Of a DNA stretch of 64,000 nt, positions 36,253-46,345 are shown piece after piece. The DNA is taken from the NCBI RefSeq assembly GCF_004402485.1, contig NZ_SOFG01000011.1:62001-126000 (forward strand). Reading direction: 5' to 3'. Source of the stretch: Cryobacterium algoricola. Its GTDB lineage: Bacteria > Actinomycetota > Actinomycetes > Actinomycetales > Microbacteriaceae. The first letter of the stretch is position 1, and every line of letters begins with the position of its first letter. The notes below the pieces were generated by a model, which worked only from the letters and a program-made list of their open reading frames with translations, made no database searches and was not told the origin of the DNA. The translations under genes and the position numbers were made by a program.

Positions 36253-36915
36253 ATGCGTGAAGTATTCCAGCAGGAACTCGCCGAGGTTCAGGACCGCCTC
36301 GTCGAGATTTCTCGTCTCGTCGGCATCTCGATCGCCAAGTCGACGAGGGCCTTCAACGAATCCGACGTCAACCTCGCCGAAGAGGCCATCAGCGAAGACG
36401 ACAAGATCGACGAACTGACCATCGAACTCGACGAACTCGCGATCACGATCCTGGCTCGCCAGCAGCCGGTCGCCCGCGACCTGCGCATTGTGGTGAGCGC
36501 GCTCCGGATCAGTTCGTCCCTCGAGAGGATGGGCGACCTCTCCACGCACATCGCCCAGCTCGCCCGCTACCGTTTCCCGGACAAGGTGGTTCCGAAGAGC
36601 CTGCGCGGCACCTTCGGTGAGATGGGCGCCCTGCTCGTGACCATCTCGACGATGCTCACCGAGCTGCTCACCACGCAGGACGTCAAACTCGCCGAGGTCA
36701 TCCGCAACGAGGACGACAAGGTCGACGCACTGCACCTCAGCGTCTTCGACGCCGTCCTCGCCGAGACCTGGAACGGCGCGGCGGCCGACACGGTCGACTC
36801 GACCCTCGCAAGCCGGTACCACGAGCGCTTCGCTGACCACGCCGTCTCGATCGCCAAGAAGATCCAGTACCTTGGCACCGGCGCCTGGCAGCAGAGCACG
36901 ACCGGCGTCCAGTAA
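36253..36915 (+). CDS. phoU: Phosphate-signalling protein PhoU
   Basis: A 220-residue protein of two three-helix bundles with the metal-cluster motifs NEDDKVDAL (second half) and EDDKIDELTIELDEL (first half) and the conserved RISSSLERMGDLSTHIA. PhoU links the Pst transporter to the SenX3-RegX3 kinase and represses phosphate uptake when phosphate is plentiful. AGGAAGG lies 11 nt before the ATG. A TAGTAT -10 box at 36139-36144 and one PHO-box-like half-site (GTTAACCT, 36164) lie upstream. It sits away from pstSCAB but beside its kinase. Confidence 0.95.
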   Translation: MREVFQQELAEVQDRLVEISRLVGISIAKSTRAFNESDVNLAEEAISEDDKIDELTIELDELAITILARQQPVARDLRIVVSALRISSSLERMGDLSTHIAQLARYRFPDKVVPKSLRGTFGEMGALLVTISTMLTELLTTQDVKLAEVIRNEDDKVDALHLSVFDAVLAETWNGAAADTVDSTLASRYHERFADHAVSIAKKIQYLGTGAWQQSTTGVQ

Positions 36916-36932
36916 CCGCCTGAACCACACGG

Positions 36933-36966
36933 AACGGCCCCGGAAGCGAATGCTTCCGGGGCCGTT
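36933..36966. terminator. Bidirectional hairpin between phoU and gpmA
   Basis: Perfect 15-bp stem AACGGCCCCGGAAGC (36933-36947) with its complement (36952-36966), GAAT loop, followed by TTT on the plus strand and preceded by a short A-rich stretch; it serves two convergent genes. Confidence 0.9.
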
Positions 36967-37007
36967 TCGGTTGGGACGGTTGAGAGTGGGCTAATTGAGC
37001 GGGAGTG

Positions 37008-37754
37008 CTACTTCTTGCTGCCCTGGGCCGCGACGGCCGCGGCGCCGGCGGCTGCGGCCTCGGGGTCGAGGTACTGGCCTGCGCCGATCGGGACGAGGTT
37101 CTCGTCGAGGCGGTAGACGAGCGGGATTCCGGTCGGGATGTTGAGCTCGGCGATGTCGGCGTCGCTGATGTTGTCGAGGTGCTTCACGAGGGCGCGCAGC
37201 GAGTTGCCGTGGGCGGTGACGAGAACGGTCTTGCCCGCGCGGAGGTCCGTCGCGATGTCGGACTCCCAGTAGGGCAGCATCCGGTCGACGACGTCGCTCA
37301 GGCACTCGGTGCGGGGCAGCTCGTCGCCGAGGCCGGCGTACCGCGGGTCGTGCGCCTGGGACCAGGGGGAATCGTCGGCGAGCACGGGCGGCGGCACGTC
37401 GAAGGAGCGGCGCCAGAGCTGGAACTGCTCTGGGCCGAACTTGGCGAGGGTCTCCGCCTTGTCGAGGCCCTGCAGGGCGCCGTAGTGGCGCTCGTTGAGG
37501 CGCCAGGAGCGCTTCACGGGGATCCAGAGGCGGTCGGCTTCGTCGAGCGCGATGTTCGCGGTCTGGATGGCACGGCTAAGGAGTGACGTGTGCAGGACGT
37601 CGGGCAGGAGGCCGGACTCGGCGAGGAGCTCGCCGGCGCGCTTGGCCTCCGCGGCTCCCTGCTCGCTCAGGCGAACGTCGACCCAACCGGTGAAGAGGTT
37701 CTCTTGGTTCCATAGGCTCTGGCCATGGCGAAGGAGGATGAGATTGTATGACAT
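37008..37754 (-). CDS. gpmA: 2,3-bisphosphoglycerate-dependent phosphoglycerate mutase
   Basis: A 248-residue glycolytic enzyme that interconverts 3- and 2-phosphoglycerate. The catalytic phospho-His is in [12 protein letters not shown] near residue 10, the substrate loop is [17 protein letters not shown], and the second catalytic His is in [17 protein letters not shown]. An Ala-rich tail ends KK. Its place beside senX3-regX3 matches mycobacteria. On the minus strand TAGAGT lies 7 nt before the ATG; GGAG in that gap may also act as a ribosome site. Confidence 0.97.
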   Translation of the reverse strand: MSYNLILLRHGQSLWNQENLFTGWVDVRLSEQGAAEAKRAGELLAESGLLPDVLHTSLLSRAIQTANIALDEADRLWIPVKRSWRLNERHYGALQGLDKAETLAKFGPEQFQLWRRSFDVPPPVLADDSPWSQAHDPRYAGLGDELPRTECLSDVVDRMLPYWESDIATDLRAGKTVLVTAHGNSLRALVKHLDNISDADIAELNIPTGIPLVYRLDENLVPIGAGQYLDPEAAAAGAAAVAAQGSKK

Positions 37755-37799
37755 GACTCCAACTCTATCGAGAGCCGGGGCGGTGTTGATCGGCTGGGT

Positions 37800-38981
37800 T
37801 CAGTGCCCGGGGGTGCGGATGCCCAGCCGCGGCAGCCGGGGGATCTCGGCGACAGAGCCGGCCGACTGCGGAACGATGACCTGCTGGGTCGCGGCGACCG
37901 CGATCTCCTCGCTGAGCACCTGGAGCACCACGGTGGCCGGTACGGTGCGTTTGACGACGGCGAGGGCGATCGGCCCGAGCTCGTGGTGGATCGCGCTCGA
38001 GGTGATCGTGCCGACGCCGCGGCGTTCGGTGTCGCCGTCGGGGAGCCGGCGGACGGCCTGGACTTCGTCGCCGTGCACGGGCAGCACGCCCTGGGAGCCG
38101 TCGAGGTGGAGAAGCACGAGCCGCCGCGGCGGGTGCCCGAGGTTGTGCACCTTCGCGACGGTCTCCTGGCCGCGGTAGCAGCCCTTGTTCAGGTGCACGG
38201 CGCTGCGCAGCCAGTCGAGCTCGTGCGGGAGGGTCCTGTCGTCGACCTCCGTCGCCCGGCGGGGCCGCCAGGCGGCGATCCGAAGCGCCTCGAGGGCGAG
38301 CAGGCCGGCCGCGCGCACGGCGCCGCGGCGGACGGCACCCGTCACGGCGGGAAGCGCGGTCCGGGGCACGAGCGACTCGGTCCAGTGCCAGTCCGCGCCG
38401 GGATGCGCCGGGTCTTCCGAGTACTGGAAGCCACCGGTGACGACGGCAGCCCACGGGTCGTGCCAGACCAGGGGGGTTCCGTTCGGTGCCGCGGGTTCGA
38501 GCGCGGGCACGGCGCCGGCGAGGCCGTCGATGCTGCCCATCGTGCCGATCACGGCGTACTCGTCGGTGCGGTCGCGCAGTTCGACCCGCAGCATGAAACG
38601 CATCCGGTCGAGCCACGCCTGCAGCGCGGGCAGTTCGGCGGCCTCGACGATGAGCCACGCCTCCGTGCCGTCGTCGACGAGCCGCACCGCATGCTCGATG
38701 TGGCCGGTGGGGTCGAGCACGAGGGTCTCCGCCGATTCCCCCGGCTTGAGGAACCGCAGTTCCTGGCTCGTGATCGAGTTGAGCCAGGTCAGCCGGTCCG
38801 GGCCGGAAACGCCGAGCACCGCACGGTGGGAGAGGTCGACGATGGCCTCGCCGGCGAGCAGGTGCCGTTGTTCGATCATGGGGTTGCCGTAGTGGGCGGC
38901 GACGCCGGCATCGAGGCCGGTGGCCTGCACGGCACCGGGCAAGTCGAGCAGGGCTGAAGCGGATGCTGTCTGCGGGGTCAT
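37800..38981 (-). CDS. ygfZ: YgfZ-family folate-binding protein
   Basis: A 393-residue protein of the GcvT-like fold. The signature KGCYRGQE appears in HLNKGCYRGQETVAKV near residue 268, with an upstream SHRAVLGVSGPDRLTWLNSITSQ tetrahydrofolate-binding region. YgfZ proteins help build or repair certain Fe-S enzymes using folate. Length is a little greater than in E. coli, as usual in actinobacteria. GGAAGAAG precedes the ATG. It is followed by the nitrobindin-like gene on the same strand upstream; the two occur together in many actinobacteria. Confidence 0.93.
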   Translation of the reverse strand: MTPQTASASALLDLPGAVQATGLDAGVAAHYGNPMIEQRHLLAGEAIVDLSHRAVLGVSGPDRLTWLNSITSQELRFLKPGESAETLVLDPTGHIEHAVRLVDDGTEAWLIVEAAELPALQAWLDRMRFMLRVELRDRTDEYAVIGTMGSIDGLAGAVPALEPAAPNGTPLVWHDPWAAVVTGGFQYSEDPAHPGADWHWTESLVPRTALPAVTGAVRRGAVRAAGLLALEALRIAAWRPRRATEVDDRTLPHELDWLRSAVHLNKGCYRGQETVAKVHNLGHPPRRLVLLHLDGSQGVLPVHGDEVQAVRRLPDGDTERRGVGTITSSAIHHELGPIALAVVKRTVPATVVLQVLSEEIAVAATQQVIVPQSAGSVAEIPRLPRLGIRTPGH

Positions 38982-39048
38982 GAGGACTTCTTCCGGGGTT
39001 TGCGTAACGCGAAGGCGCGCATCGGGGACAACGCGGGAACCGCCGGGA

Positions 39049-39747
39049 TTATTCGACCCGTTTGAGCCGGCCGGAGGCGTGGGTGCGCAGGCTCTGCCCG
39101 AGGGCGGCGATGTCCCAGGCCCAGAGCAGGTGGCCGTCGACGAGGCCGTAGAGCCGGGTCGCCGCCGAGTACGCCTTCGCGCCCTGGGTACGCATCACCG
39201 CGTCGGTCGCGAGGTCGATCCGCGGCCCCTTGACCTGGCCGAGGTAGATCTCGGCGACACCGCCGGGGTGCACGAGGGTCACGTCGATGTCGAAGCCGCC
39301 GTCGGCGTTGCGGAGGGTCTCGACCGCGGACGCCGTCGTGAACGGATGCGTGCCCTCTGCCGGAAGCAGACCGGGCCCCGGGTCGCCTGCGCCCTGGGGA
39401 CGGCTCAGACGCCAGTACCCCGTCTCGGTCATGAGCGGGGTCTTACCGCCGAGGGCGGCCGCGGTGCTGTCTGCGGCAGCGGCGGTGTCGGCAGCATCGG
39501 CGGTGTCAGCAGCAGCGGCGGCGTCCTCGCCGGCGTTCGCTGCGGCATCCGCTTCGAGCCAGGTATAGGAGCTGTAGTTCAGGTGCGGAAGGCCGTCGTG
39601 GCTGAAACTCAGCCGGTGGCCGAATTCACGCGTGACCGATCGCCCGGAAGGAAGGACGTAGTCGATGACGCCGGACCCTTCCCAGACGCCGAGAAGCCAC
39701 GAGAGCGGAACCAGTTCGGACGGGAGCTGGGTCGGAAGCTCGAACAT
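39049..39747 (-). CDS. Nitrobindin-like (FABP/THAP4 family) haem protein with Ala-rich insert
   Basis: A 232-residue beta-barrel protein. The family start LVPLSWLLGVWEGSGV holds the GxWxGxG-type motif and the C-terminal half has EIYLGQVKGPRIDL and RLYGLVDGHLLWAWD. Nitrobindins bind ferric haem through a distal-side His and can scavenge or isomerise reactive nitrogen species. Between the first strands and TETGYWRL there is an unusual insert of about 35 residues, almost only Ala, Asp and Thr (about 68-102). The stop is 68 bp from ygfZ; a 37-residue membrane-protein gene precedes it by 6 bp. Confidence 0.88.
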   Translation of the reverse strand: MFELPTQLPSELVPLSWLLGVWEGSGVIDYVLPSGRSVTREFGHRLSFSHDGLPHLNYSSYTWLEADAAANAGEDAAAAADTADAADTAAAADSTAAALGGKTPLMTETGYWRLSRPQGAGDPGPGLLPAEGTHPFTTASAVETLRNADGGFDIDVTLVHPGGVAEIYLGQVKGPRIDLATDAVMRTQGAKAYSAATRLYGLVDGHLLWAWDIAALGQSLRTHASGRLKRVE

Positions 39748-39753
39748 CGAGGG

Positions 39754-39867
39754 TTACCGCTGCCCCCGGAACAGCTTGAACAACACGACGCCGGAGACCC
39801 AGGCGATCGACAGGCTCGCGAGCGCGAGGAGGCCCAGGAAGAAGATTTCGAGCGCGAGGATTGACAT
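39754..39867 (-). CDS. 37-residue single-helix membrane microprotein
   Basis: A short gene easily missed by ORF callers. It starts ATG at 39867 after AAGGTGG and encodes MSILALEIFFLGLLALASL..., one membrane helix spanning about residues 4-31, and ends in the basic KLFRGQR. It stops 6 bp before the nitrobindin-like gene, so the two are almost certainly co-transcribed. Hydrophobicity, a good ribosome site and tight spacing all support that it is real. I do not know a family for it. Confidence 0.7.
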   Translation of the reverse strand: MSILALEIFFLGLLALASLSIAWVSGVVLFKLFRGQR

Positions 39868-39938
39868 GACACCACCTTAGCTCCCGGCGGGGGTCGAACT
39901 GCCTGTGCGCCGACCGCCGCGACAGCTTTATCAGTTCG

Positions 39939-40202
39939 TTATAGAAGCCCGGCGAGCGCGAAGATCCCGGTCGCGGCGGCGAGGACGACGACCACGCCGA
40001 CGAGGCTCACGGTCACCCGGTGCACGTAGCCCTCTTTTTGGCCGGTCGCGAGCTGGATAGAGAGGGTAGCGATGGTGCACCCCGCGAGGGAGAGGCCGAT
40101 CCAGACGATGGAGTGTCCGGGGGCCGCGAGCGCCCCGGTGAGCACCGAACAGACGACAGCGAACGCCCAGACCAGGCCGATGCTTCTCCACTGCCACTTC
40201 AC
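39939..40202 (-). CDS. Small three-helix membrane protein
   Basis: An 87-residue protein from GTG at 40202 ([14 protein letters not shown]). Three membrane helices are visible: [40 protein letters not shown] and [23 protein letters not shown], the last reaching the C-terminus. The segment [11 protein letters not shown] is the only sizeable loop. No family is recognised. GGGAGA directly precedes the GTG. A longer frame upstream is antisense to glnR and is rejected. It is divergent from glnR. Confidence 0.75.
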   Translation of the reverse strand: MKWQWRSIGLVWAFAVVCSVLTGALAAPGHSIVWIGLSLAGCTIATLSIQLATGQKEGYVHRVTVSLVGVVVVLAAATGIFALAGLL

Positions 40203-40275
40203 TCTCCCATTCTGCCCTGCCCTGAGAGCAATTGGCTGCACGCTAGGATTGGCCAACAATGGTTGGAGGGCCCGA

Positions 40276-40968
40276 GTGGCGCAATTATTGATCCTGACCT
40301 CCGCGGTCGGCGGGGAGGTCCTGCCGGCACTGGCGTTGCTCTCGCACGGAATCCGTGTCATCCCTGCCCAGCCGGACCAGCTCATCACCGCCCCGGACTC
40401 CGATGTCATCCTCGTCGATGCCCGCACCAACCTGATGGCTGCCAAGTCCCTGTGCCAGATCATGCAGACGACGGGCAGCCAGGTCCCGCTGCTGCTCGTG
40501 ATCACCGAGGGCGGCCTCGCCGCCGTCAGTCCCGGCTGGGGCATCGACGACGTCATCCTCGACACGGCCGGTCCCGCGGAGGTCGATGCCCGCATCCGCC
40601 TCGCCGCCGGACGCACGCCGCGGGCCGAGGAGTCCGCGCTGATCCGCGCCGCCGGCGTCGTCATCGACGAGGCCAGCTATTCGGCGAAGGTCTACGGCCG
40701 GCCGCTCGACCTCACCTACAAGGAATTCGAACTGCTCCGCTTCCTCGCGGCCCATCCCTCCCGCGTTTTCACGCGCGAGCAGCTGCTCAGCGAGGTCTGG
40801 GGCTACGACTACTTCGGTGGCACCCGCACGGTCGACGTGCACGTCCGACGCCTCCGCGCCAAACTCGGCGACCAGGAATCGCTGATCGGCACCGTGCGCA
40901 ACGTCGGATACCGCTTCAACGTGCAGGAACCAGAGGCCGTCCGTGATCCGTCCGTCGCACGGGCCTGA
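40276..40968 (+). CDS. glnR: GlnR-type orphan response regulator
   Basis: A 230-residue regulator. The degenerate receiver ([19 protein letters not shown], ...[48 protein letters not shown]) lacks the usual acidic pocket and matches actinobacterial GlnR, which is not controlled by a cognate kinase. The winged helix ([47 protein letters not shown]) is nearly identical to GlnR. It controls nitrogen assimilation genes and, in relatives, crosstalks with phosphate control. The start is GTG after GGAGGG, with a TAGGAT -10 box at 40244-40249. The mshD start overlaps its end by 26 bp. Confidence 0.95.
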   Translation: MAQLLILTSAVGGEVLPALALLSHGIRVIPAQPDQLITAPDSDVILVDARTNLMAAKSLCQIMQTTGSQVPLLLVITEGGLAAVSPGWGIDDVILDTAGPAEVDARIRLAAGRTPRAEESALIRAAGVVIDEASYSAKVYGRPLDLTYKEFELLRFLAAHPSRVFTREQLLSEVWGYDYFGGTRTVDVHVRRLRAKLGDQESLIGTVRNVGYRFNVQEPEAVRDPSVARA

Positions 40969-41869
40969 CGACAGCAGCTTCGCGCTCTCCTGGGCCGCGG
41001 TGACGGATGCCGCCGCCCGCGTCGACGGCTACGCCCCGCTCAACGAGCAGACCACCCTCGACGTCGCGGCCGGGCGCCGCACTCCCCTGTTGCTCCGGGA
41101 CGGTGAGGCGATCGGGGACCCCGTCGTCGGGGCGCTCGTCCTCGGCGCCGGAGAACTCGACCTCGTCGTGCACCCCGACGTCCGCAGGAACGGCCACGCC
41201 ACCGCGGCCCTGACCGAGCTCTTCGGCGACCCCGCGTACGCGGCGGATGTTCCGGACGGCCTGACCGCCTGGGCGCACGGCGATCATCCGGCGGCCCGCG
41301 CCCTCGCTCAGCGTTTCGGCTTCGACGCGGTCCGGCGCCTCCTGCAGCTGGAACTGACGCTCGACGCAGCCGCTCCCCCGGCATCCGCTGTCGCGACGAC
41401 GACGGAGGCTGCGGTGACGGCAGCCGACGGCATCGTGATCACGGCCTTCGACTCCGACACGGATGCGGACGCCTGGATCGCCCTGAACGCCCGCACCTTC
41501 GCCACGCACCCCGAGCAGGGCGGCATCACTGCGGCCGACCTCGCCGACCGCATGGACGAGGACTGGTTCGACGCGGGCGACTTCCTCGTCGCCCGCCACG
41601 GCGCCGCCCTCGTCGGCTACAACTGGCTGAAGATCGAGCCGGGAGCAGCGGAGGGGGAGGTCTACGTGGTGGGGGTGAGCCCCGAGTGGAGCGGGCACGG
41701 GCTCGGACGCCGGCTGATGACCGCCGGACTCGAGCGACTGCGTCTGCGCGGGGTGACGAGCGCGACGCTCTATGTCGAAGGCGACAATGTGCCCGCCGTG
41801 CGGCTGTATCGCTCCCTCGGATTCACGGACCGCGCTGTCGACGTGCAGTACCGCCGCCGAACCCGATAG
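40943..41869 (+). CDS. mshD: Mycothiol synthase MshD
   Basis: A 308-residue double-GNAT acetyltransferase that transfers acetyl from acetyl-CoA to Cys-GlcN-Ins, the last step of mycothiol synthesis. The N-terminal GNAT half has [19 protein letters not shown]; the C-terminal half has [21 protein letters not shown], the acetyl-CoA pyrophosphate loop, then [22 protein letters not shown] start within the end of glnR. The glnR-mshD order is the same as in mycobacteria (Rv0818-Rv0819) and marks the organism as a mycothiol producer. Confidence 0.95.
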   Translation: MIRPSHGPDDSSFALSWAAVTDAAARVDGYAPLNEQTTLDVAAGRRTPLLLRDGEAIGDPVVGALVLGAGELDLVVHPDVRRNGHATAALTELFGDPAYAADVPDGLTAWAHGDHPAARALAQRFGFDAVRRLLQLELTLDAAAPPASAVATTTEAAVTAADGIVITAFDSDTDADAWIALNARTFATHPEQGGITAADLADRMDEDWFDAGDFLVARHGAALVGYNWLKIEPGAAEGEVYVVGVSPEWSGHGLGRRLMTAGLERLRLRGVTSATLYVEGDNVPAVRLYRSLGFTDRAVDVQYRRRTR

Positions 41870-41925
41870 GCACTGTTCACCCGGAACCGTCGCACCGGCA
41901 GGTCCCACGGTGTCAGGATGGACAC

Positions 41926-44100
41926 ATGGACGGCGAAAACATTCAGGACGAATCGGGTCTCGGAAGCGACTTCGATGACGATTTCGATCCCCTGACCGGC
42001 AAGGACGACCCGGCACTCCCCACCAACCGGTATCTCGACCGGGAATTGAGCTGGCTCGCGTTCAACCAGAGGGTGCTCGAACTCGCCGAGGACCCGCTGC
42101 TCCCGGTGCTCGAGCGCGCGAACTTCCTCGCCATCTTCTCGAGCAACCTCGACGAGTTCTTCATGGTCCGCGTCGCCGGACTCAAGCGCCGTATCCTGAC
42201 CGGACTCGCCGTACCGACGAACATCGGCACCGCCCCGCAGGATGCCCTCTCCGACATCTCGGCGATGGCGCACGTGCTCCAGGACCGGCACGCCCGCGCG
42301 TTCCAGGACCTGGTCAGCCCGGCCATGATGGACGCCGGCATCCACATCGCCACCTGGGACAGCCTCGACGAGGCCGACCACCGATCGCTCCGCGACTACT
42401 TCTCCAACCAGATCTTCCCGGTGCTGATGCCCCTCGCGGTCGACCCGGTGCATCCGTTTCCCTACATCTCGGGCCTCTCGCTCAACCTCGCCGTGCGGGT
42501 GCGTAACTCGAAGACCGGCAAGCAGGAGTTCGCCAGGCTCAAGGTGCCGACGATGCTGCCGCGCTTCGTGCGCGTCGACCGCCGTGAGGGCTTCGAGAGT
42601 GTGCGCTTCATCATGCTCGAGGACCTGATCGCCAATCACCTCGGCGACCTGTTCCCCGGCATGGACATCCTCGAACACCACGTCTTCCGGGTGACCAGGA
42701 ACGAGGACGTCGAGATCGAGGAAGACGAGACCGAGAACCTGATCAAGGCCCTCGAGAAGGAGCTGCTGCGCCGCCGATTCGGCCCGCCCATCCGCCTCGA
42801 GATCACCGAGGACATGGACGAGGTCACCCTCGGCCTGCTCGTGCGCGAGCTCGACGTCACCGAGCAGGAGGTGTACCGGCTGCCCGCACCGCTCGACCTC
42901 GGCGGGCTGTTCGACCTGCGCGTCGACCGCCCGGACCTGCGCTACGTCAAGCACGTCCCGACGACGGCCGTGCAGCTGCTCGCGCCGGAGCCGAACGCCG
43001 AGCCCGACATCTTCAGCTCGATCGCGCGCCGCGACATCCTGTTGCACCACCCGTACGAGTCTTTCGCGACGAGCGTGCAGGCGTTCCTCGAACAGGCCGC
43101 CGCGGACCCGGACGTGCTCGCGATCAAGCAGACCCTGTACCGCACCTCCGGCGACAGCCCGATCGTCGAGGCGCTCATCGCGGCCGCCGAATCCGGCAAG
43201 CAGGTGCTCGCCCTCGTCGAGATCAAGGCCCGCTTCGACGAGCAGGCGAACATCTCCTGGGCGCGCAAGCTCGAGAAGGCCGGCGTGCACGTCGTCTACG
43301 GCCTCGTCGGCCTCAAGACGCACTGCAAGCTCGCCCTTGTCGTACGCAACGAGAACGGCGTGCTGCGGCACTACAGCCACATCGGCACCGGCAACTACAA
43401 CCCGAAGACCAGCAGGCTCTACGAGGACCTCGGCCTTCTGACGGCGGACCCCCAGGTCGGCAAGGACCTGACCCGTCTGTTCAACGAGCTGTCCGGGTAC
43501 GCGATCGAGAAGAAGTTCAAGCGGCTCCTCGTCGCGCCCCTGCACCTGCGTCGCGGGCTATTGAAGGCGATCAACCTGGAGACGCAGGCCGCCCTCGACG
43601 GCAAGCCCTCCGGCATCCGCATCAAGGTCAACTCGATGGTCGACGAGGCCATCATCGACGCGCTCTACCGGGCCAGCCAGGCCAGGGTTCCCGTCGAGGT
43701 CTGGGTGCGCGGCATCTGCAGCCTGACGCCGGGCATCCCCAGGGTCAGCGAGACGATCAAGGTGCGGTCGATCCTCGGCCGCTACCTCGAGCACTCCCGG
43801 ATCTTCTCCTTCCACAACGGCGGGGACACCCAGGTGTACATCGGCAGCGCCGACATGATGCACCGCAACCTCGACCGACGCGTCGAAGCACTCGTGCGCC
43901 TCGTCGACCCCGATCACCTGATCGAAATCGATGGGCTGTTCAACCGGGCCATGGACGACCGCACGGCGTCCTGGTGGCTCGACAACACCGGCGAATGGAC
44001 CCGCCACCACCTCGATGATTCCGGAAAGCCGCTCGACGACATGCAGGACCGATTGATGCAGCAGATCTCCCGACGCGTGCGGCCGACGGGTCGCCGATGA
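41926..44100 (+). CDS. ppk1: Polyphosphate kinase Ppk1
   Basis: A 724-residue enzyme that makes polyphosphate from ATP. After an acidic N-terminal tail comes the N domain ([19 protein letters not shown]), the H domain, and two phospholipase-D-like C domains. The autophosphorylated His is in [22 protein letters not shown] near residue 487, and the second catalytic His lies in [11 protein letters not shown] near 629. The in-frame ATG at 41926 gives the family start; the frame runs further upstream through mshD. Its stop overlaps the mutT1 start by 4 bp. Position between glnR-mshD and pst fits a phosphate-storage role. Confidence 0.97.
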   Translation: MDGENIQDESGLGSDFDDDFDPLTGKDDPALPTNRYLDRELSWLAFNQRVLELAEDPLLPVLERANFLAIFSSNLDEFFMVRVAGLKRRILTGLAVPTNIGTAPQDALSDISAMAHVLQDRHARAFQDLVSPAMMDAGIHIATWDSLDEADHRSLRDYFSNQIFPVLMPLAVDPVHPFPYISGLSLNLAVRVRNSKTGKQEFARLKVPTMLPRFVRVDRREGFESVRFIMLEDLIANHLGDLFPGMDILEHHVFRVTRNEDVEIEEDETENLIKALEKELLRRRFGPPIRLEITEDMDEVTLGLLVRELDVTEQEVYRLPAPLDLGGLFDLRVDRPDLRYVKHVPTTAVQLLAPEPNAEPDIFSSIARRDILLHHPYESFATSVQAFLEQAAADPDVLAIKQTLYRTSGDSPIVEALIAAAESGKQVLALVEIKARFDEQANISWARKLEKAGVHVVYGLVGLKTHCKLALVVRNENGVLRHYSHIGTGNYNPKTSRLYEDLGLLTADPQVGKDLTRLFNELSGYAIEKKFKRLLVAPLHLRRGLLKAINLETQAALDGKPSGIRIKVNSMVDEAIIDALYRASQARVPVEVWVRGICSLTPGIPRVSETIKVRSILGRYLEHSRIFSFHNGGDTQVYIGSADMMHRNLDRRVEALVRLVDPDHLIEIDGLFNRAMDDRTASWWLDNTGEWTRHHLDDSGKPLDDMQDRLMQQISRRVRPTGRR

Positions 44101-45047
44101 GTGCGGTCCTGCCGAACGGAGCGATCTACGCCGCCGGTGCGGTCTGCTGGCGCCTGATCGACGGCAAGATGCACATCCTGCTCGTGCACCGCACGGTCTA
44201 CGGCGACGTGACCATCCCCAAGGGGAAGGTCGACCCCGGCGAGACCATGCCGCAAACGGCGGTGCGGGAGATCGAGGAAGAGACCGGCCTCGCGGTCGCC
44301 CTCGGCGTGCCTCTCGGCGAATCGCGGTATTCGCTCGGCAACGGCCGGGAGAAGGTCGTGCAGTACTGGGCTGCCGAAGTGCACCCCGCGGAGATCCAGC
44401 GCTCGACCTTCGTGCCGAACAGCGAGATCGCGGCGATCGAATGGGTCACGATCAAGAAGGCCCGCAGTTACCTCAGCTATGCCCAGGACGTCGAGATCAT
44501 CGACGCCTTCGCCGAACTCGTCGACCGGGGAGTGACGACGACCTTCGCCCTCATCGCCCTCCGGCACGGCAAGGCGGTCACCGGGTCGAGCTGGGCCGGC
44601 CCGGACAGCACACGGCCCCTTACCGAACGCGGCGTCGCCCAGGCCGTCGAACTCGTACCGACCGTGACAGCATGGCGCCCGCGCCGCATCGTGTCGAGCA
44701 CGGCCACCCGGTGCATCACGACCGTCGCCCCGCTCGCGGCCGCGACCGGCATCCCGATCAAGCGCACGGAGCTGTTCAGCCAGGACGCCTTCGAACAGGG
44801 CGTTGCGGATGTCCGCGCCGGCATCGGCAAGCGCATCCGCTCCCGCAAGACCGCCGTCATCTGCAGCCACGGTCCGGTGCTGCCCGAGATCCTGCACGAG
44901 ATCGCGCTCGCCACCGGGAGCACCTTCGGTTCGTACATCGAGGACGCCTCCCACCTCGACATCGGCTCGTTCTCGGTCGTGCACCTCTCCCACGAGAACC
45001 CCAGCGCCGGGATCCTCGGCATCGAGACCTACCGCCCGAGCGTCTGA
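44097..45047 (+). CDS. mutT1: MutT1-type Nudix hydrolase fused to a histidine phosphatase
   Basis: A 316-residue two-domain protein. Residues 5-140 are Nudix with the complete box at 43-65 ([20 protein letters not shown]...). Residues 150-316 are a SixA-like histidine phosphatase with R156-H-G158 as phospho-His motif and [10 protein letters not shown]. This matches mycobacterial MutT1, which degrades 8-oxo-GTP/dGTP and dinucleoside polyphosphates. The ATGA overlap with ppk1 shows tight coupling, as in Rv2984-Rv2985. The pstS promoter follows. Confidence 0.95.
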   Translation: MSAVLPNGAIYAAGAVCWRLIDGKMHILLVHRTVYGDVTIPKGKVDPGETMPQTAVREIEEETGLAVALGVPLGESRYSLGNGREKVVQYWAAEVHPAEIQRSTFVPNSEIAAIEWVTIKKARSYLSYAQDVEIIDAFAELVDRGVTTTFALIALRHGKAVTGSSWAGPDSTRPLTERGVAQAVELVPTVTAWRPRRIVSSTATRCITTVAPLAAATGIPIKRTELFSQDAFEQGVADVRAGIGKRIRSRKTAVICSHGPVLPEILHEIALATGSTFGSYIEDASHLDIGSFSVVHLSHENPSAGILGIETYRPSV

Positions 45048-45061
45048 CCGCCCGCAGGCCC

Positions 45062-45131
45062 GTTGAACAGCCCGTTCACGTTAACCTTCCGTTCATCTTC
45101 CGGAGGGGGTGTCGTTAAGCCGTCGCATTAT
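45062..45131 (+). promoter_or_regulatory. PHO-box direct repeats and pstS promoter
   Basis: Two adjacent 11-bp repeats, GTTAACCTTCC (45080-45090) and GTTCATCTTCC (45091-45101), preceded by related half-sites GTTGAAC (45062) and GTTCAC (45074). This is the layout bound by RegX3/PhoP-type regulators. A CATTAT -10 box lies at 45126-45131, so the repeats cover the -35 region, as expected for an activator replacing a weak -35. Confidence 0.85.
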
Positions 45132-45205
45132 CGTCTGACCGGGGCCAGCACCGGCTCCACCCTGCAGTCAGTTTCACTGCTGTCAACCCTCGAAAGGGAA
45201 AATTC

Positions 45206-46303
45206 GTGAATCTCAAGCGTTTTGGCCGACCCGCAGTCATCGCCGTCGCCGCCGCTCTCGCTCTGTCCTCGTGTGCCTCCAACGAAGCCGGAACCGGCTC
45301 GAGCACCACCGCAGCGACCACAAGCACCCTCACCGGAACGCTCACCGGCGCCGGCTCGTCCGCCCAGGGCTCGGCCCAGGAAGCCTGGATCAAAGCGTTC
45401 CAGACCGCCAACCCGAACGTCACGGTCAACTACGACCCGACCGGCTCCGGAGCTGGCCGCTCGACCTTCATCGCCGGCGGCTCCGACTTCGCCGGCAGCG
45501 ACTCTGCGCTCAACGACACCGAGCTCGCCGGAACCTTCGCCGCCTGCGCCCCCGGCGCCAAGGCCGTGGACCTGCCCGTCTACATCTCCCCGATCGCGGT
45601 CATCTTCAACGTCGCCGGCGTCACGGACCTGAAGCTCGACTCCGCGACCCTCGCGCACATCTTCCGCGGCGAGATCAAGACCTGGAACGACCCGGCCATC
45701 GCCGCGCTCAACTCCGGCGTCACCCTCCCGGCAACGGCGATCACCGCCGTGCACCGCTCGGACGACTCCGGCACCACGAAGAACTTCACCGACTACCTCT
45801 TCCAGACCGCACCGACCGTGTGGACCGACAAGGCTGCCGACGCTTTCCCGATCCAGGGCGGCGAAGGCGCCAAGGGTACCTCCGGTGTCGTTGACGCCGT
45901 GACCAACGGCGTTGGCACCATCGGCTACGCGGACGCATCCAAGGCCGGCAAGCTCGGCGTCGCGAAGATCAAGGTCGGCGACTCGTTCGTCGGTTACACC
46001 GCTGAAGCTGCGGCCGCCGTCGTCGCCGAGTCCCCGCTCGTCACGGGCCGCGACGCGAGCGACCTCGCCATCAAGATCAACCGCACCACGACCGACGCGA
46101 CGCACTACCCGCTCGTTCTGGTCAGCTACGCGATCGTCTGCACCGAATACGCCAAGCCCGCCCAGGGCGAGCTCGCCAAGGCCTACGTGACCTACATGGC
46201 CAGCGCAGACGGCCAGAAGGTCGCCGCATCCGCCGGCGGCGCCGCACCGCTTTCGACCGACCTGGCCGACAAGGTCGCCGCGGTTCTCGCGACCGTCAAG
46301 TAA
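45206..46303 (+). CDS. pstS: Phosphate-binding lipoprotein PstS
   Basis: A 365-residue lipoprotein (LSSCAS, lipidated Cys23) that captures phosphate for PstCAB. The mature domain has ITGAGSSAQG-like LTGAGSSAQGSAQEAWIKAF, the phosphate ligands in DPTGSGAGRSTFIAGGSDFAGSD and the Ser/Arg/Asp of VHRSDDSGTTKNFTDYL. GTG start after GAAAGGGA. Expression should depend on the RegX3 sites at 45.07 kb. A stem-loop separates it from pstC. Confidence 0.97.
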   Translation: MNLKRFGRPAVIAVAAALALSSCASNEAGTGSSTTAATTSTLTGTLTGAGSSAQGSAQEAWIKAFQTANPNVTVNYDPTGSGAGRSTFIAGGSDFAGSDSALNDTELAGTFAACAPGAKAVDLPVYISPIAVIFNVAGVTDLKLDSATLAHIFRGEIKTWNDPAIAALNSGVTLPATAITAVHRSDDSGTTKNFTDYLFQTAPTVWTDKAADAFPIQGGEGAKGTSGVVDAVTNGVGTIGYADASKAGKLGVAKIKVGDSFVGYTAEAAAAVVAESPLVTGRDASDLAIKINRTTTDATHYPLVLVSYAIVCTEYAKPAQGELAKAYVTYMASADGQKVAASAGGAAPLSTDLADKVAAVLATVK

Positions 46304-46345
46304 CACCCGCTCCACCGGCATCACCAGCATCACCAGCATCACCGA

